Of a DNA stretch of 64,000 bases, positions 54,791 through 63,023 are shown piece by piece. Every line of letters starts with the position of its first letter. Position 1 is the stretch's first letter. The notes under the pieces are model-generated. The model searched no databases and had not been told where the DNA came from. It was given only the letters and a program-made list of their open reading frames with translations. The position numbers were made by a program, and so were the translations under genes. The DNA is from Celerinatantimonas sp046054165 (lineage in GTDB: Bacteria > Pseudomonadota > Gammaproteobacteria > Enterobacterales > Celerinatantimonadaceae), in contig NZ_JBFNXK010000003.1 of assembly GCF_046054165.1 (NCBI RefSeq), forward strand, positions 1 through 64,000, written 5' to 3'.

Positions 54791-56320
54791 ATGCAAGAAG
54801 CTACACGAGTTTCGGCAAATGACTATTTGCGCCGGATCCTGCTTTCCCCCGTCTATGAAGTGGCTGAATTTACACCGCTTCAATCCATGAGTCGCTTAAG
54901 TCAGCGTTTACATAACGCCATCTTCATTAAACGCGAAGATCTGCAGCCGGTTCATTCTTTTAAGTTACGTGGGGCTTATAATCGTATCGCCCAGCTTTCT
55001 GATGAACAGAAGGCCCGAGGTGTGATTGCGGCTTCGGCAGGGAATCACGCGCAGGGCGTTGCCCTGTCAGCCGCTAAATTGGGGATCCAGGCAACCATTG
55101 TCATGCCGGTCACCACACCGGATATTAAAGTCAGCTCCGTCAGAGCCCGAGGCGCTCAAGTTGTACTTCGTGGAGAAAACTTTGATGAAGCCAACCAATA
55201 TTGCCAAGAGTTAATGACCCAGCACGGCTATACCATGATCCCGCCTTTTGATGATCCAGATGTTATTGCCGGCCAGGGGACAATCGGCAAAGAATTGCTG
55301 GATCAGGACAACCATCTGGACGCTATTTTCGTACCCGTGGGTGGAGGCGGACTTGCGGCCGGAATCGCTGTTTACATCAAGCAGTTACTCCCTAATATAA
55401 AAGTAATTGCCGTTGAACCCCATGAGAGTGCCTGTTTAAAAGCAGCCTTACAAGCAGGCGAACCTACCACGCTGGATCGCGTTGGTCTGTTTGCCGATGG
55501 CGTAGCCGTCAAACGAATTGGGCAAGAAACCTTCCGTCTCTGCCAGCAATATATTGATGAAGTCGTCACCGTCAGCAGTGATGAAATCTGTGCCGCAATG
55601 CAGGATATCTTTGATGATACCCGAGCCATTTCTGAACCTTCCGGTGCGTTAGCACTCGCAGGATTAAAGCGATATATCAGTGACCATCAGCTCACCAATC
55701 AACGCCTGGCATGTATTCTTTCCGGGGCCAACATGAACTTTCATAATCTACGCTATGTCAGTGAACGCAGTGAACTGGGCGAGAAAAAAGAGATCATCTT
55801 GGCAGTCACCATTCCGGAACGCGTCGGTGCTTATTTAGAATTCGTCGAATATTTGGGGGGACGCTCGATCACTGAATTCAACTATCGCTATGGTGATAAC
55901 CGTCTCGCCAATATCTATGTCGGGATCAAAGTGGCTGACCGAGAACAGGAGCTGCCAGAAATTATCGAAACGTTACGTCAGGCTGATTATCAAGTCGTTG
56001 ATTTAACTGATGATGAAATCGCTAAACTACATGTCCGGCATATGGTGGGAGGCAAAGCCCCGCGCCCGCTCAAAGAACATATTTTTAGTTTTGAATTTGC
56101 TGAACAGCCTCGGGCCTTACTCCGTTTTCTACAAACCTTGGGGCCTAAATGGAATATTACATTATTCCACTATCGCAATCATGGGGCTGCCTATGGGCAA
56201 GTTCTGGTTGGATTTGAAGATAATGGCGAGGATTTACTGACATTGACTCAGTATTTTGACCAAATAGGCTTTACATACCATTGTGAAACTAACAATCCAG
56301 CTTGCCAATTCTTTCTCTAA
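54791..56320 (+). CDS. ilvA: Threonine deaminase (biosynthetic)
   Basis: PLP enzyme converting threonine to 2-ketobutyrate, committed step of isoleucine synthesis and feedback-inhibited by Ile. From the ATG at 54791 the protein has 509 residues, with the PLP lysine K58 in HSFKLRGAYN and the PLP-phosphate loop VGGGGLAAG. Two C-terminal ACT-like domains begin near 340 (EKKEIILAVTIPERVGAYLE) and 435 (HIFSFEFAEQPRALLRFLQ). The ACT domains mark it as the biosynthetic, not the catabolic, type. It is last in ilvGMEDA. Confidence 0.96.
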   Translation: MQEATRVSANDYLRRILLSPVYEVAEFTPLQSMSRLSQRLHNAIFIKREDLQPVHSFKLRGAYNRIAQLSDEQKARGVIAASAGNHAQGVALSAAKLGIQATIVMPVTTPDIKVSSVRARGAQVVLRGENFDEANQYCQELMTQHGYTMIPPFDDPDVIAGQGTIGKELLDQDNHLDAIFVPVGGGGLAAGIAVYIKQLLPNIKVIAVEPHESACLKAALQAGEPTTLDRVGLFADGVAVKRIGQETFRLCQQYIDEVVTVSSDEICAAMQDIFDDTRAISEPSGALALAGLKRYISDHQLTNQRLACILSGANMNFHNLRYVSERSELGEKKEIILAVTIPERVGAYLEFVEYLGGRSITEFNYRYGDNRLANIYVGIKVADREQELPEIIETLRQADYQVVDLTDDEIAKLHVRHMVGGKAPRPLKEHIFSFEFAEQPRALLRFLQTLGPKWNITLFHYRNHGAAYGQVLVGFEDNGEDLLTLTQYFDQIGFTYHCETNNPACQFFL

Positions 56321-56326
56321 CTGCTT

Positions 56327-56352
56327 TATCCTGCCTTTAAAAAGGCAGGATA
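56327..56352 (+). terminator. Terminator of ilvGMEDA
   Basis: TATCCTGCCTTT/AAAGGCAGGATA, a 12-bp perfect stem with a 2-nt spacing. The downstream stretch CTTCTGCTTTT is T-rich but interrupted. It starts 6 bp after the ilvA stop. Confidence 0.75.
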
Positions 56353-56550
56353 CTTCTGCTTTTCAACTAGATAGCCATTTTTCTTAATCATTCAGACCAT
56401 TCCCATCAAAGAATACATAAAGCCATAAAGAGCATATTGCTCTAAATTATTTACCCGATTGGTAAATAAAAGTATTAACCACATTTTGCTAGTTCAATTT
56501 TAATTTTAACGATAGTTTAAAAATCTACTTTTACTTTCATTTTAGTTGAA

Positions 56551-56556
56551 TATAAT
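56551..56556 (+). promoter_or_regulatory. -10 element before the gtr cassette
   Basis: A perfect TATAAT 30 bp upstream of the ATG at 56586. No clear -35 is recognisable in the AT-rich upstream DNA. Confidence 0.45.
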
Positions 56557-56585
56557 CTAACTGTATGGATGAAAACGGATTGAAT

Positions 56586-56948
56586 ATGCTAAAAGGATTG
56601 TTGCGGTATGGACTGGTAGGGATTATGAATACGTTGGTTCATTGGTCCATCTTTTTAGTGATTGTTATATACATCTCTCCAAATCAGTCTATTGCCAATC
56701 TTATTGCATTTTTAATCGCTGTATCAGGTAGTTTTATCATAAATAGTAAATTCACTTTTGATACGCAACCCAACCATAAACAATATATCTACTATGTATT
56801 AGGTATGGGAACTTTATCATTATTAGTTGGCCGGCTATCTGATACTCATCATTTATATCCTCTTCTTACCTTAGTTATTTATTCAGGGTTAAGTTTTCTC
56901 ATTGGTTTTTTATATTCCAAATTCATTGTATTTAAGGAAGCTACATGA
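56586..56948 (+). CDS. gtrA: GtrA-family bactoprenol-linked glucose flippase
   Basis: GtrA proteins are thought to flip undecaprenyl-phosphate-glucose across the inner membrane. The start ATG 56586 gives 120 residues with four membrane segments. The motifs GLLRYGLVGIMNTLVHWSIF, FLIAVSGSFIINSKFTF and LSFLIGFLYSKFIVFKE match phage GtrA. An earlier ATG at 56565 would sit almost at the predicted transcription start. It overlaps gtrB by 4 bp. The base composition is clearly more AT-rich than the upstream ilv genes. Confidence 0.9.
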   Translation: MLKGLLRYGLVGIMNTLVHWSIFLVIVIYISPNQSIANLIAFLIAVSGSFIINSKFTFDTQPNHKQYIYYVLGMGTLSLLVGRLSDTHHLYPLLTLVIYSGLSFLIGFLYSKFIVFKEAT

Positions 56949-57865
56949 AATTTGCTATTATTGTTCCTGTTTTCAATGAAGAATTAGCAATTCCTCGCTT
57001 CTATCAAACATTAAAAGATAACTCTGAATTATCGCATTATGATATCGAAGTAACCTTTATTAATGATGGGAGTAGTGATCGAACAGAATCAATTATTGAT
57101 GAGTTATCCATTCAAGATCATTCCATCAAAAAAATAAGTTTTACTCGACACTTTGGTAAAGAGATCGCCCTATTTGCAGGGTTAAAACATGTTGAGGCTG
57201 ATGCAATTATTCCAATTGATGTCGATTTGCAAGATCCAATTGAGGTAATTCCTCAATTGATTCAAAAATGGCTTGAAACAAAAGCAGAATCCGTTTTAGC
57301 TAAACGAGCAGATCGGGAGAGTGATAGTTTCTTTAAACGAAACTCAGCTAAATTATATTATAAAATATACAATGCTATTGCCGAAACTGAAATTGAAGAA
57401 AATGTCGGCGATTTTAGGATTATATCTAAAACAGCGGCTGAGCGAATCACATCCCTAACGGAACACGATTTATTTATGAAGGGGGTTTATAGTTTTGCAG
57501 GAGGAAAGACTGAGTTAATCGAATATACTCGAGACAATCGTGTAGCAGGGAAATCGAAGTTTAATTTTATTAAACTATTTCATTTAGGATTTAATGGGAT
57601 TCTATCATCCTCGTCATTACCTTTAAAAATATGGATGTATATTGGTCTGATAGTTATGATTCCTTCATTTATATTTTTTATAATACAATCTATAGAAATT
57701 ATTTTTTCAATTGGCAGTCACATTAACAGTCTATATTATATTTCAAATATTATTCTACTCGTTTGTGGAATTCAATTAACAAGTATTGGTGTTATTGGTG
57801 AATATATATGGAAAATATATAATGAATCAAGAAATCGCCCACGATACTTTATAAAAAATAAATGA
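56945..57865 (+). CDS. gtrB: GtrB-type bactoprenol glucosyltransferase
   Basis: GT2 enzyme transferring glucose from UDP-glucose to undecaprenyl phosphate. The 306-residue protein has the GT-A start FAIIVPVFNEE, FINDGSSDRTE and the catalytic DVDLQDPIEVIPQLI. Two C-terminal membrane helices (from about 235) anchor it. This arrangement is typical of GtrB and related YfdH or dolichol-P-mannose synthases. It overlaps gtrA and the downstream gene by 4 bp each. Confidence 0.9.
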   Translation: MKFAIIVPVFNEELAIPRFYQTLKDNSELSHYDIEVTFINDGSSDRTESIIDELSIQDHSIKKISFTRHFGKEIALFAGLKHVEADAIIPIDVDLQDPIEVIPQLIQKWLETKAESVLAKRADRESDSFFKRNSAKLYYKIYNAIAETEIEENVGDFRIISKTAAERITSLTEHDLFMKGVYSFAGGKTELIEYTRDNRVAGKSKFNFIKLFHLGFNGILSSSSLPLKIWMYIGLIVMIPSFIFFIIQSIEIIFSIGSHINSLYYISNIILLVCGIQLTSIGVIGEYIWKIYNESRNRPRYFIKNK

Positions 57866-59361
57866 GAACAACAATGAATTCTGATAAACAAAAGTATTAT
57901 ACTTATTCAACTATTATAGCACTTTGTTATTTCTTTGGATTTTTCACCAAAGATTTTTATTTCATGGATGATTTTTATCGAAGTGCTTCAGGCGTTTTTT
58001 TATGGAATCAAAATGGACGTCCCCTTACCGATTTTATTTTTAAATTATTATCGGGAGATAAAATCATCGATTTTTATCCCTTAACATTAATCGTTGGGAT
58101 CGGTTCTATTATTATCGCTGCCGATAAGCTCCGAAATCAGTTGTTTGATGGTCAAATATGGCCTGGAGTCATTGCTACATTTTTGATTATTGCAAATCCT
58201 TATCTATTAGCAAATGCCTCTTTCAGATATGATTCATTAACCATGTTTTTGCCGATGGCTTTCGTCATCTGGGCCGTATCTATTCAATCATCTAAAATAA
58301 TTTCATGGCAAAATGTCGGAGTCCTATTATTACTCCTATTAAGTTGGACAACTTATCAGCCGGCAATTAGTCTATTTATTGTTTTAGAATGTATTTACTT
58401 TATTCATCATCGCTTATTAAAACGTAATCAAACCTACTACATTCAATTTTTTAGTCATATTCTTGCTTTGATTATTAGTTATTTAATCTATAGTTTTTTT
58501 GTTCATCATCTCATAGCAGGACTTTATAGTCTAAAACACAGTCAGTTATTAGCATTGAATAGCCATGTATTTTCTGGATTCATGGATAATATATTTAGCT
58601 TTTTATATATTATTCATCTTTTATTTATGGGGCATTTTCGTTACATATTTTATTATCTATTTTTTGTGGTTTACATTGGGATTATTTATATTGATTTAAT
58701 CCATATTCGGAATAAAAATAATCATATAAGTAAATTATATTCCTACATTTTCTTATTTTCTCCAGTTATCTTAACATTATTTTCTTTTCTTATATTTTGT
58801 ATTCTAAAAGAGCCTGTACTTCGATATCGGGTAATGCTCGGATTTTCTGGTGTATTGCTATATGCCTTTTATATTTTATATAAAGTATTTGGTCGAAAAA
58901 TAAGTATTTATCTCACACTCCCTATTTTATTAATTTTATTTATATATTCAAATAGTTATACAAAGGCTCAAGAAAATAGATATCAGCTATATATGAATGT
59001 AATTGCGAGTATTGGGCAAACTTTATCGGAACATCCATCACAAGAGAAGATACTCTATGTTGCAGGTGATATTCCTATTCAGAGCATTAATACTTCTATC
59101 ACTCATGCCGTTCCTCTGATTGATCAGGTTATTAAACGCTATTTTATCCAGCAGTATACTCAGGAAACTCCATCCGGGATGTATAGCAGTAGCTTATATG
59201 TTTTCAAGCACAGCTTTTTAACTCATAATTACACTATAAAATTTGTGAAAAAATCAGAAATTTTAAATGCTAATAACTTTAGTGTTATATCACAGAATGA
59301 ATATTACTCTTTAGGACAAAAAGGTTCTGCCTTCGCAGTTGTCTTTAGCGGAGAAGACTGA
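57862..59361 (+). CDS. Polytopic glucosyltransferase of the Gtr_II family (serotype-type)
   Basis: 499 residues with about ten hydrophobic segments, very AT-rich codons. The N-terminal FFTKDFYFMDDFYRSASG and LLANASFRYDSLTMFLPMAF resemble the Glucos_trans_II family, whose members take the sugar from bactoprenol and add it to O-antigen in the periplasm. The acidic FMDDFYR pair near residue 30 is the expected catalytic region. Each Gtr_II protein usually sets its own serotype specificity, so the acceptor cannot be told. An alternative start at 57874 (MNSDK) is possible. It is last of gtrABC-like cassette. Confidence 0.85.
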   Translation: MRTTMNSDKQKYYTYSTIIALCYFFGFFTKDFYFMDDFYRSASGVFLWNQNGRPLTDFIFKLLSGDKIIDFYPLTLIVGIGSIIIAADKLRNQLFDGQIWPGVIATFLIIANPYLLANASFRYDSLTMFLPMAFVIWAVSIQSSKIISWQNVGVLLLLLLSWTTYQPAISLFIVLECIYFIHHRLLKRNQTYYIQFFSHILALIISYLIYSFFVHHLIAGLYSLKHSQLLALNSHVFSGFMDNIFSFLYIIHLLFMGHFRYIFYYLFFVVYIGIIYIDLIHIRNKNNHISKLYSYIFLFSPVILTLFSFLIFCILKEPVLRYRVMLGFSGVLLYAFYILYKVFGRKISIYLTLPILLILFIYSNSYTKAQENRYQLYMNVIASIGQTLSEHPSQEKILYVAGDIPIQSINTSITHAVPLIDQVIKRYFIQQYTQETPSGMYSSSLYVFKHSFLTHNYTIKFVKKSEILNANNFSVISQNEYYSLGQKGSAFAVVFSGED

Positions 59362-59665
59362 TAACGATATTCCCTATCATAAGTTATATCTAATCTAATC
59401 CACCCAGTCATTTTCTAGGTGGATTTCATTAGTTCTAATGACTTAATCATTCCATTCATATTATATATATTTAAATTTACACATTTTTATATTTGTCAAA
59501 AAATGTAAATAATTCAAGTATTCCTAGAAATTACGACCAAGATGTAATCAACTTGGTCATAAAAATAGTTGAAATCCCCGAAAATCTGACCAATTAAGCC
59601 AATTATGACACCCCTATCTCATCTAGCCTAACCTTAATAACATAGTGATTAATAAAGGGGTTTGT
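59362..59665 (+). promoter_or_regulatory. Gap between gtr cassette and regulator (304 bp)
   Basis: AT-rich, with a terminator-like hairpin (59397-59425) after the gtr genes. The rest is without recognisable gene or repeats and probably holds the promoter of the regulator at 59666. Confidence 0.5.
59397..59430 (+). terminator. Terminator-like hairpin of the gtr cassette
   Basis: AATCCACC/GGTGGATT stem (59397-59404, 59418-59425) with a 13-nt loop, followed by a weak TCATT. It starts 36 bp after the gtr stop. Confidence 0.55.
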
Positions 59666-60847
59666 ATGGATCATATAATAGATTACAACGTTTTGTCTAA
59701 CTATCATGGAAAAGATTCGCCTTATAATTTTTCGCATTACCCTATCATTGGTAGATCAAAATTAATCTCTCAACTTCGGCAAGAAATATCCCGCTTGAGT
59801 TCTTTAATATGCCCTATAGTCATTATTGGTGAAAAGGGTTGTGAAACAGGATCGATTGCACTCAAGATCCATGAATTAGATCACAGTAGAATTGGAACGT
59901 TTGCACGAATATCTCCCAATATTCATGATGCTCAAAAATATCGAGATAATGTTTTATATAGTATAGAAAATTGTATTAATGGAACTTTATATTTAGAAGA
60001 TATTGATACTATCGGAATCGATAAGCAAGATCAGTTAACGACTTTATTTTCACTGTTTCACCTCTATCAAAAAATCCAGGATAATAATATTCGGATTATG
60101 CTTTCAACAAATTCAATAGATCCTTCTTTCTCTAATGAAAATCAATTTATTAACTATCTAACTAGCCAAGGGTTTTCTTACTCTACCTTATGGGTTCCTC
60201 CGCTACGAGACCGAATTGAAGACCTTCATGAACATGTTACTTATCATATCAGTAATTTAAGAAACTCTATTCATATTTCATCTGAAGCCTTGCAAATGCT
60301 CATGCAATATGACTGGCCTGGAAATATTAGAGAATTACAAAATTATCTCTTCGAATTTATTTCACATGCTGATGATATCATTGATAAAGAATTATTGATA
60401 ATACATAAATTCCCCATTCAATCAGAAACAACCTCTTCTTTAGCAACTAAAATACTCAATAAAGACTTTGACTATTTTAACTGTTTTCATCCGGGGCTAG
60501 TTAAAGTAGTGCACTATATGAGTGACCATTATCACGAAGATTTAAATCTGATAAAACTTGGAGATATTTCATTTATTAGCCCTTCACATCTTTCATATTT
60601 ATTTCGTTTCTACTTACATACGAATTTTAAATCTCTTTTAAATGAAATCAGAATTGTTTCGGCTCAACATCAATTAGAGCAATACCCAATGGCTAAGATT
60701 ACCGATATTGCCTATAACGTTGGCTTTGGTGATTTAAGCCATTTTGAAAAAATGTTTAGGCGCTATGCTCGAGTTTCCCCACGTCAATTCAGAAAACAAC
60801 AGCGTAATCAAAAATCTTTTGTGACGTCACCTCCCAGCACCCTGTAA
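59666..60847 (+). CDS. Hybrid regulator: degenerate NtrC-like AAA+ domain plus AraC DNA-binding domain
   Basis: 393 residues from the ATG at 59666, with AAAGGGG 5 bases before it. Residues about 26-245 resemble a sigma54-activator AAA+ domain: IGRSKLISQLRQEI, a decayed Walker A GEKGCETG at 55-62, Walker B-like TLYLEDID at 107-114, VPPLRDRIEDL at 177-187 and WPGNIRELQN at 217-226. The sigma54-contact GAFTGA loop is missing, and the Walker A to B distance is short. Residues 275-380 form a double-HTH AraC domain (ITDIAYNVGFGDLSHFEKMF). It is unlikely to activate sigma54 and more likely works as an AraC-type regulator of the adjacent reb genes. Confidence 0.85.
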   Translation: MDHIIDYNVLSNYHGKDSPYNFSHYPIIGRSKLISQLRQEISRLSSLICPIVIIGEKGCETGSIALKIHELDHSRIGTFARISPNIHDAQKYRDNVLYSIENCINGTLYLEDIDTIGIDKQDQLTTLFSLFHLYQKIQDNNIRIMLSTNSIDPSFSNENQFINYLTSQGFSYSTLWVPPLRDRIEDLHEHVTYHISNLRNSIHISSEALQMLMQYDWPGNIRELQNYLFEFISHADDIIDKELLIIHKFPIQSETTSSLATKILNKDFDYFNCFHPGLVKVVHYMSDHYHEDLNLIKLGDISFISPSHLSYLFRFYLHTNFKSLLNEIRIVSAQHQLEQYPMAKITDIAYNVGFGDLSHFEKMFRRYARVSPRQFRKQQRNQKSFVTSPPSTL

Positions 60848-60938
60848 AACACCGAAACATCCCTTAATTCGGCCAAGTTAGTCATATAACAACACTTCTA
60901 AAATAGGAACTATCAAAACAATGGAATGAACATTTGCT

Positions 60939-61142
60939 ATGAATATCGATCGCAAACAACTTATCGAGAGGTTTTCACCCTCTTTATCCCGATCCATGTT
61001 GATTCATCAAGAATCACTTTCACTGGGACGTTCAGCTGAAAACGCGACGCAGGTACAGCAACAATTGCAAACCATTTTAATTACGAATACTGCGCTAGGT
61101 TCCGGTGTTATTTATGCCATCGCTGCTAAAGCAAGTAATTAA
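60939..61142 (+). CDS. Possible Reb-cluster small protein (67 residues)
   Basis: I do not recognise this 67-residue protein by name. It is acidic-poor and mostly helical, ending LQTILITNTALGSGVIYAIA, without signal peptide. The pattern '...LGRSAENATQVQQQLQTILI' with two alternating Gln/Asn-rich and small-residue stretches is similar in style to the other short proteins of this cluster. Only a weak SD precedes it. It lies between the regulator and the first RebB gene on the same strand and may be part of the system. Low certainty. Confidence 0.5.
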   Translation: MNIDRKQLIERFSPSLSRSMLIHQESLSLGRSAENATQVQQQLQTILITNTALGSGVIYAIAAKASN

Positions 61143-61157
61143 TGAATTGCATGTTTT

Positions 61158-61177
61158 AAATAGCCGTTTCGCTATTT
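61158..61177 (+). terminator. Small hairpin after the 67-residue gene
   Basis: AAATAGC/GCTATTT with a 6-nt loop CGTTTC, about 15 bp after the stop and 40 bp before the first RebB ATG. The stem is short and followed by only TGAGC, so attenuation is speculative. Confidence 0.35.
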
Positions 61178-61219
61178 TGAGCACTGCAGTAATACCGTAA
61201 ATAAGTAAGGAGTGGAGTT

Positions 61220-61495
61220 ATGCCGATGAATGAAGTGGTTACGGACTCCGTAACCCAGGTCAATACCCAAGTAATTGGTGATACCCCTGCTATGGCCGAA
61301 GGCAATCTGTTCATGGCAACAAGTCAGGCACTGGGAATCACTGCGCTTAACAGTATTGGCGCAAACCAACAGGGAACAATCGTCCATCAGACGGCAACCG
61401 TTCAGGGGGTTAATTCCCTGTTTGCAACCAATGTTGCAATCCTGGGCCGAGGTGTCGAAGCCATTGATGGCAACCAGGCAAGTAAGAAGAAGTAA
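61220..61495 (+). CDS. RebB-family R-body protein, copy 1
   Basis: 91 residues with the RebB (PF11747-type, 'killing trait') pattern: TDSVTQVNTQVIGDTPAMAE, ATSQALGITALNSIGANQQ and TATVQGVNSLFATNV. RebB proteins are the structural subunits of R-bodies, which are ribbons that unroll on a pH change. Compared with copies 2 and 3 it is more diverged (NQQGTIVHQTA instead of QQQAQITMQAA) and has a Lys-rich C-terminus. SD AAGGAGTGGAG precedes it. It is probably cotranscribed with copies 2 and 3. Confidence 0.85.
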   Translation: MPMNEVVTDSVTQVNTQVIGDTPAMAEGNLFMATSQALGITALNSIGANQQGTIVHQTATVQGVNSLFATNVAILGRGVEAIDGNQASKKK

Positions 61496-61519
61496 ATAGC
61501 TAACTAGAGGAGAAAGACA

Positions 61520-61780
61520 ATGCCAGTAAATGAACAAATTACTGATTCTGTCACACAGGTCAATACCAAAGTGGTGGGGGAAACTCCGGCAATGGCGATG
61601 GGCAACTTATTGATGTCCACCAGCCAGGCCTTGAGTAACGCTGCCCATAACGCAACCGCAGCTCAGCAACAGGCTCAAATTACCATGCAAGCGGCTACGG
61701 TTCAGGGTGTTAACTCATTGATGGCGATTGGATCATCAGTGATTGGCCGGGGTGCCGAAGGCATCATCGAAAAAGGCTAA
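61520..61780 (+). CDS. RebB-family R-body protein, copy 2
   Basis: 86 residues: PVNEQITDSVTQVNTKVVGE, then MGNLLMSTSQALSNAAHNAT, AAQQQAQITMQAATVQGVNS and ending GRGAEGIIEKG. It is very close to copy 3 (about a dozen changes by eye), so a recent tandem duplicate. Typical RebB layout: one amphipathic, low-charge helix-rich chain without signal peptide. SD GAGGAG 10 bases before the ATG. Confidence 0.92.
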   Translation: MPVNEQITDSVTQVNTKVVGETPAMAMGNLLMSTSQALSNAAHNATAAQQQAQITMQAATVQGVNSLMAIGSSVIGRGAEGIIEKG

Positions 61781-61835
61781 GCATGTTTTAAAGCCGCTAA
61801 CTAACTTTACGAAATCATAACAAAAGGAAATTACT

Positions 61836-62099
61836 ATGCCAGTAAATGAACAAGTCACTGACTCTGTTACACAGGTCAATACCAAGGTTGTGGGTGAAAC
61901 TCCGGCGATGGGTATGGGCAACTTGCTGATGTCAACCAGCCAAGCGCTGGGTACTGCCAGCCATAATGCGACAAGTGCCCAACAGCAGGCTCAAATCACC
62001 ATGCAGGCTGCTACGGTTCAGGGAGTCAATGCGTTAATGTCTATCGGTAGTTCGGTGGTTGGTCGTAGCGCCGAAGGGATCATCGAAAAAGACGACTAG
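61836..62099 (+). CDS. RebB-family R-body protein, copy 3
   Basis: 87 residues, near-identical in plan to copy 2 (PVNEQVTDSVTQVNTKVVGE, QQQAQITMQAATVQGVNALM), with an acidic C-terminal KDD. SD AAAGGAA precedes the ATG. It ends the first RebB block; a terminator-like hairpin follows 8 bp later, so the three copies probably make a high-level structural transcript with read-through to the next genes. Confidence 0.92.
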   Translation: MPVNEQVTDSVTQVNTKVVGETPAMGMGNLLMSTSQALGTASHNATSAQQQAQITMQAATVQGVNALMSIGSSVVGRSAEGIIEKDD

Positions 62100-62107
62100 A
62101 TCAGACT

Positions 62108-62143
62108 AAGCCTTTGTCCATGGCTATGGGCAAAGGCTTTTTC
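62108..62143 (+). terminator. Terminator-like hairpin after RebB copies 1-3
   Basis: AAGCCTTTG/CAAAGGCTT (62108-62116, 62131-62139) with a 14-nt loop and TTTC after it, between copy 3 and the gene at 62155. Confidence 0.7.
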
Positions 62144-62154
62144 AGGAGAACAAG

Positions 62155-62451
62155 ATGACTAAAATCCTTCAGCCTCCGGATCCAGAACGCTCAGCCTATT
62201 ATTCGGCTCATCAATCAATTGCTCAGTCAACCGCACTCGCTCTGGCCGATGCAACCGACAATCTTCGGAACATCAATACCATCAGTACCACAGCGATCAG
62301 TGCCGCCCTCAGCCAACTGATTGAAACAGGCGATCTCCGTTATATCGATATGATCAATCATGCCCAGCAGCTCGTGGCTAATGGTGCGGATAACTTCGGA
62401 GCCGTCGGTGAAAAAATTGCTACCGTACTTTTTGATACATCAAATAAATAA
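62155..62451 (+). CDS. Reb-locus protein of the 'STALAL' paralogue family, copy 1
   Basis: 98 residues, no signal peptide. The core STALALADATDNLRNINTIS continues with TTAISAALSQLIETGDLRYI. The same core appears in the protein beginning at 63824 (STAIAIQDSVDNLRNLNTIS, then TTAIGVALSQLLATGDPKYV), so the two are paralogues at the same relative place in a repeated module. The remaining C-terminus is amphipathic (INHAQQLVANGADNFGAVGE). I know no function for this family beyond a likely R-body role. SD CAGGAG. Confidence 0.75.
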   Translation: MTKILQPPDPERSAYYSAHQSIAQSTALALADATDNLRNINTISTTAISAALSQLIETGDLRYIDMINHAQQLVANGADNFGAVGEKIATVLFDTSNK

Positions 62452-62456
62452 TTTCT

Positions 62457-62486
62457 GAGCAGGCTCAACGGCCTGCTCTTGTTTTT
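62457..62486 (+). terminator. Intrinsic terminator after the 62155 gene
   Basis: GAGCAGGC/GCCTGCTC, a perfect 8-bp stem (62457-62464, 62471-62478) with loop TCAACG, then TTGTTTTT. It begins 5 bp after the stop. Confidence 0.82.
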
Positions 62487-62588
62487 GCATTCCGGCCAAA
62501 AAGCCGTTTTTAACAGCAATCAGACCAAGTGAGAAAGGTATTTCCGCCCTAAGCTAAGGAATCAATCGTCTCCAGTGGAGCTTTAAAA

Positions 62589-63023
62589 ATGAGTGATGAA
62601 TCTAAGCAACATGTTGAAAACGGATCTCAATCGGCATCACTGCCTGAGCATTCATCCGATTATTATTCAACATTACAAGCGTTCTCAACGCAACCGACAA
62701 CACTGCTTGAAACCACATTGTCAGACACATTAGGGCTATCCATGCATAACGCGATAACCAACCAGCAGCAATCGCAAATGACCACCTCGGCATCAGTGAC
62801 CAATGCTTGCGCCCGGCTACTCAAGACCCCGATGTTAACCAATCATTCATCAGCTACAACGGCGAAAAATAGCGCCATCGTCCCAGATGAAGATGAGATC
62901 AATGCCAGCGATGAAATCGAGCAGCCTACCCCAAAAAGACTCAATCTATTTCGTTTTTTAAAGCGTAAAAAGAATTCACCGGCAGCAGAGAGTACGCCAT
63001 CAAGTAAGGATAATGAGTCATGA
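62589..63023 (+). CDS. Reb-locus protein of the 'LGLSMHNA' family, copy 1 (extended)
   Basis: 144 residues. The central TTLSDTLGLSMHNAITNQQQ, followed by SQMTTSASVTNACARLL, is clearly paralogous to the 61-residue protein at 63624 (AMTDTMGLHMQNAVTNQQGT, then QTISTAITSTACALIL). This copy also carries a long N-terminal stretch and a C-terminal tail that is acidic (PDEDEINASDEIEQ) then basic (LNLFRFLKRKK), absent from the short copy. No signal peptide. It overlaps the next gene by 4 bp (ATGA). Function unknown; a role in R-body assembly or regulation is inferred. Confidence 0.75.
   Translation: MSDESKQHVENGSQSASLPEHSSDYYSTLQAFSTQPTTLLETTLSDTLGLSMHNAITNQQQSQMTTSASVTNACARLLKTPMLTNHSSATTAKNSAIVPDEDEINASDEIEQPTPKRLNLFRFLKRKKNSPAAESTPSSKDNES

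Noticed and set aside
60922..60938. Sigma54-like TGG...TTGC before the 67-residue gene
   Set aside because: Spacing is 11 bp and the element abuts the start codon at 60939, leaving no room for a transcript start.
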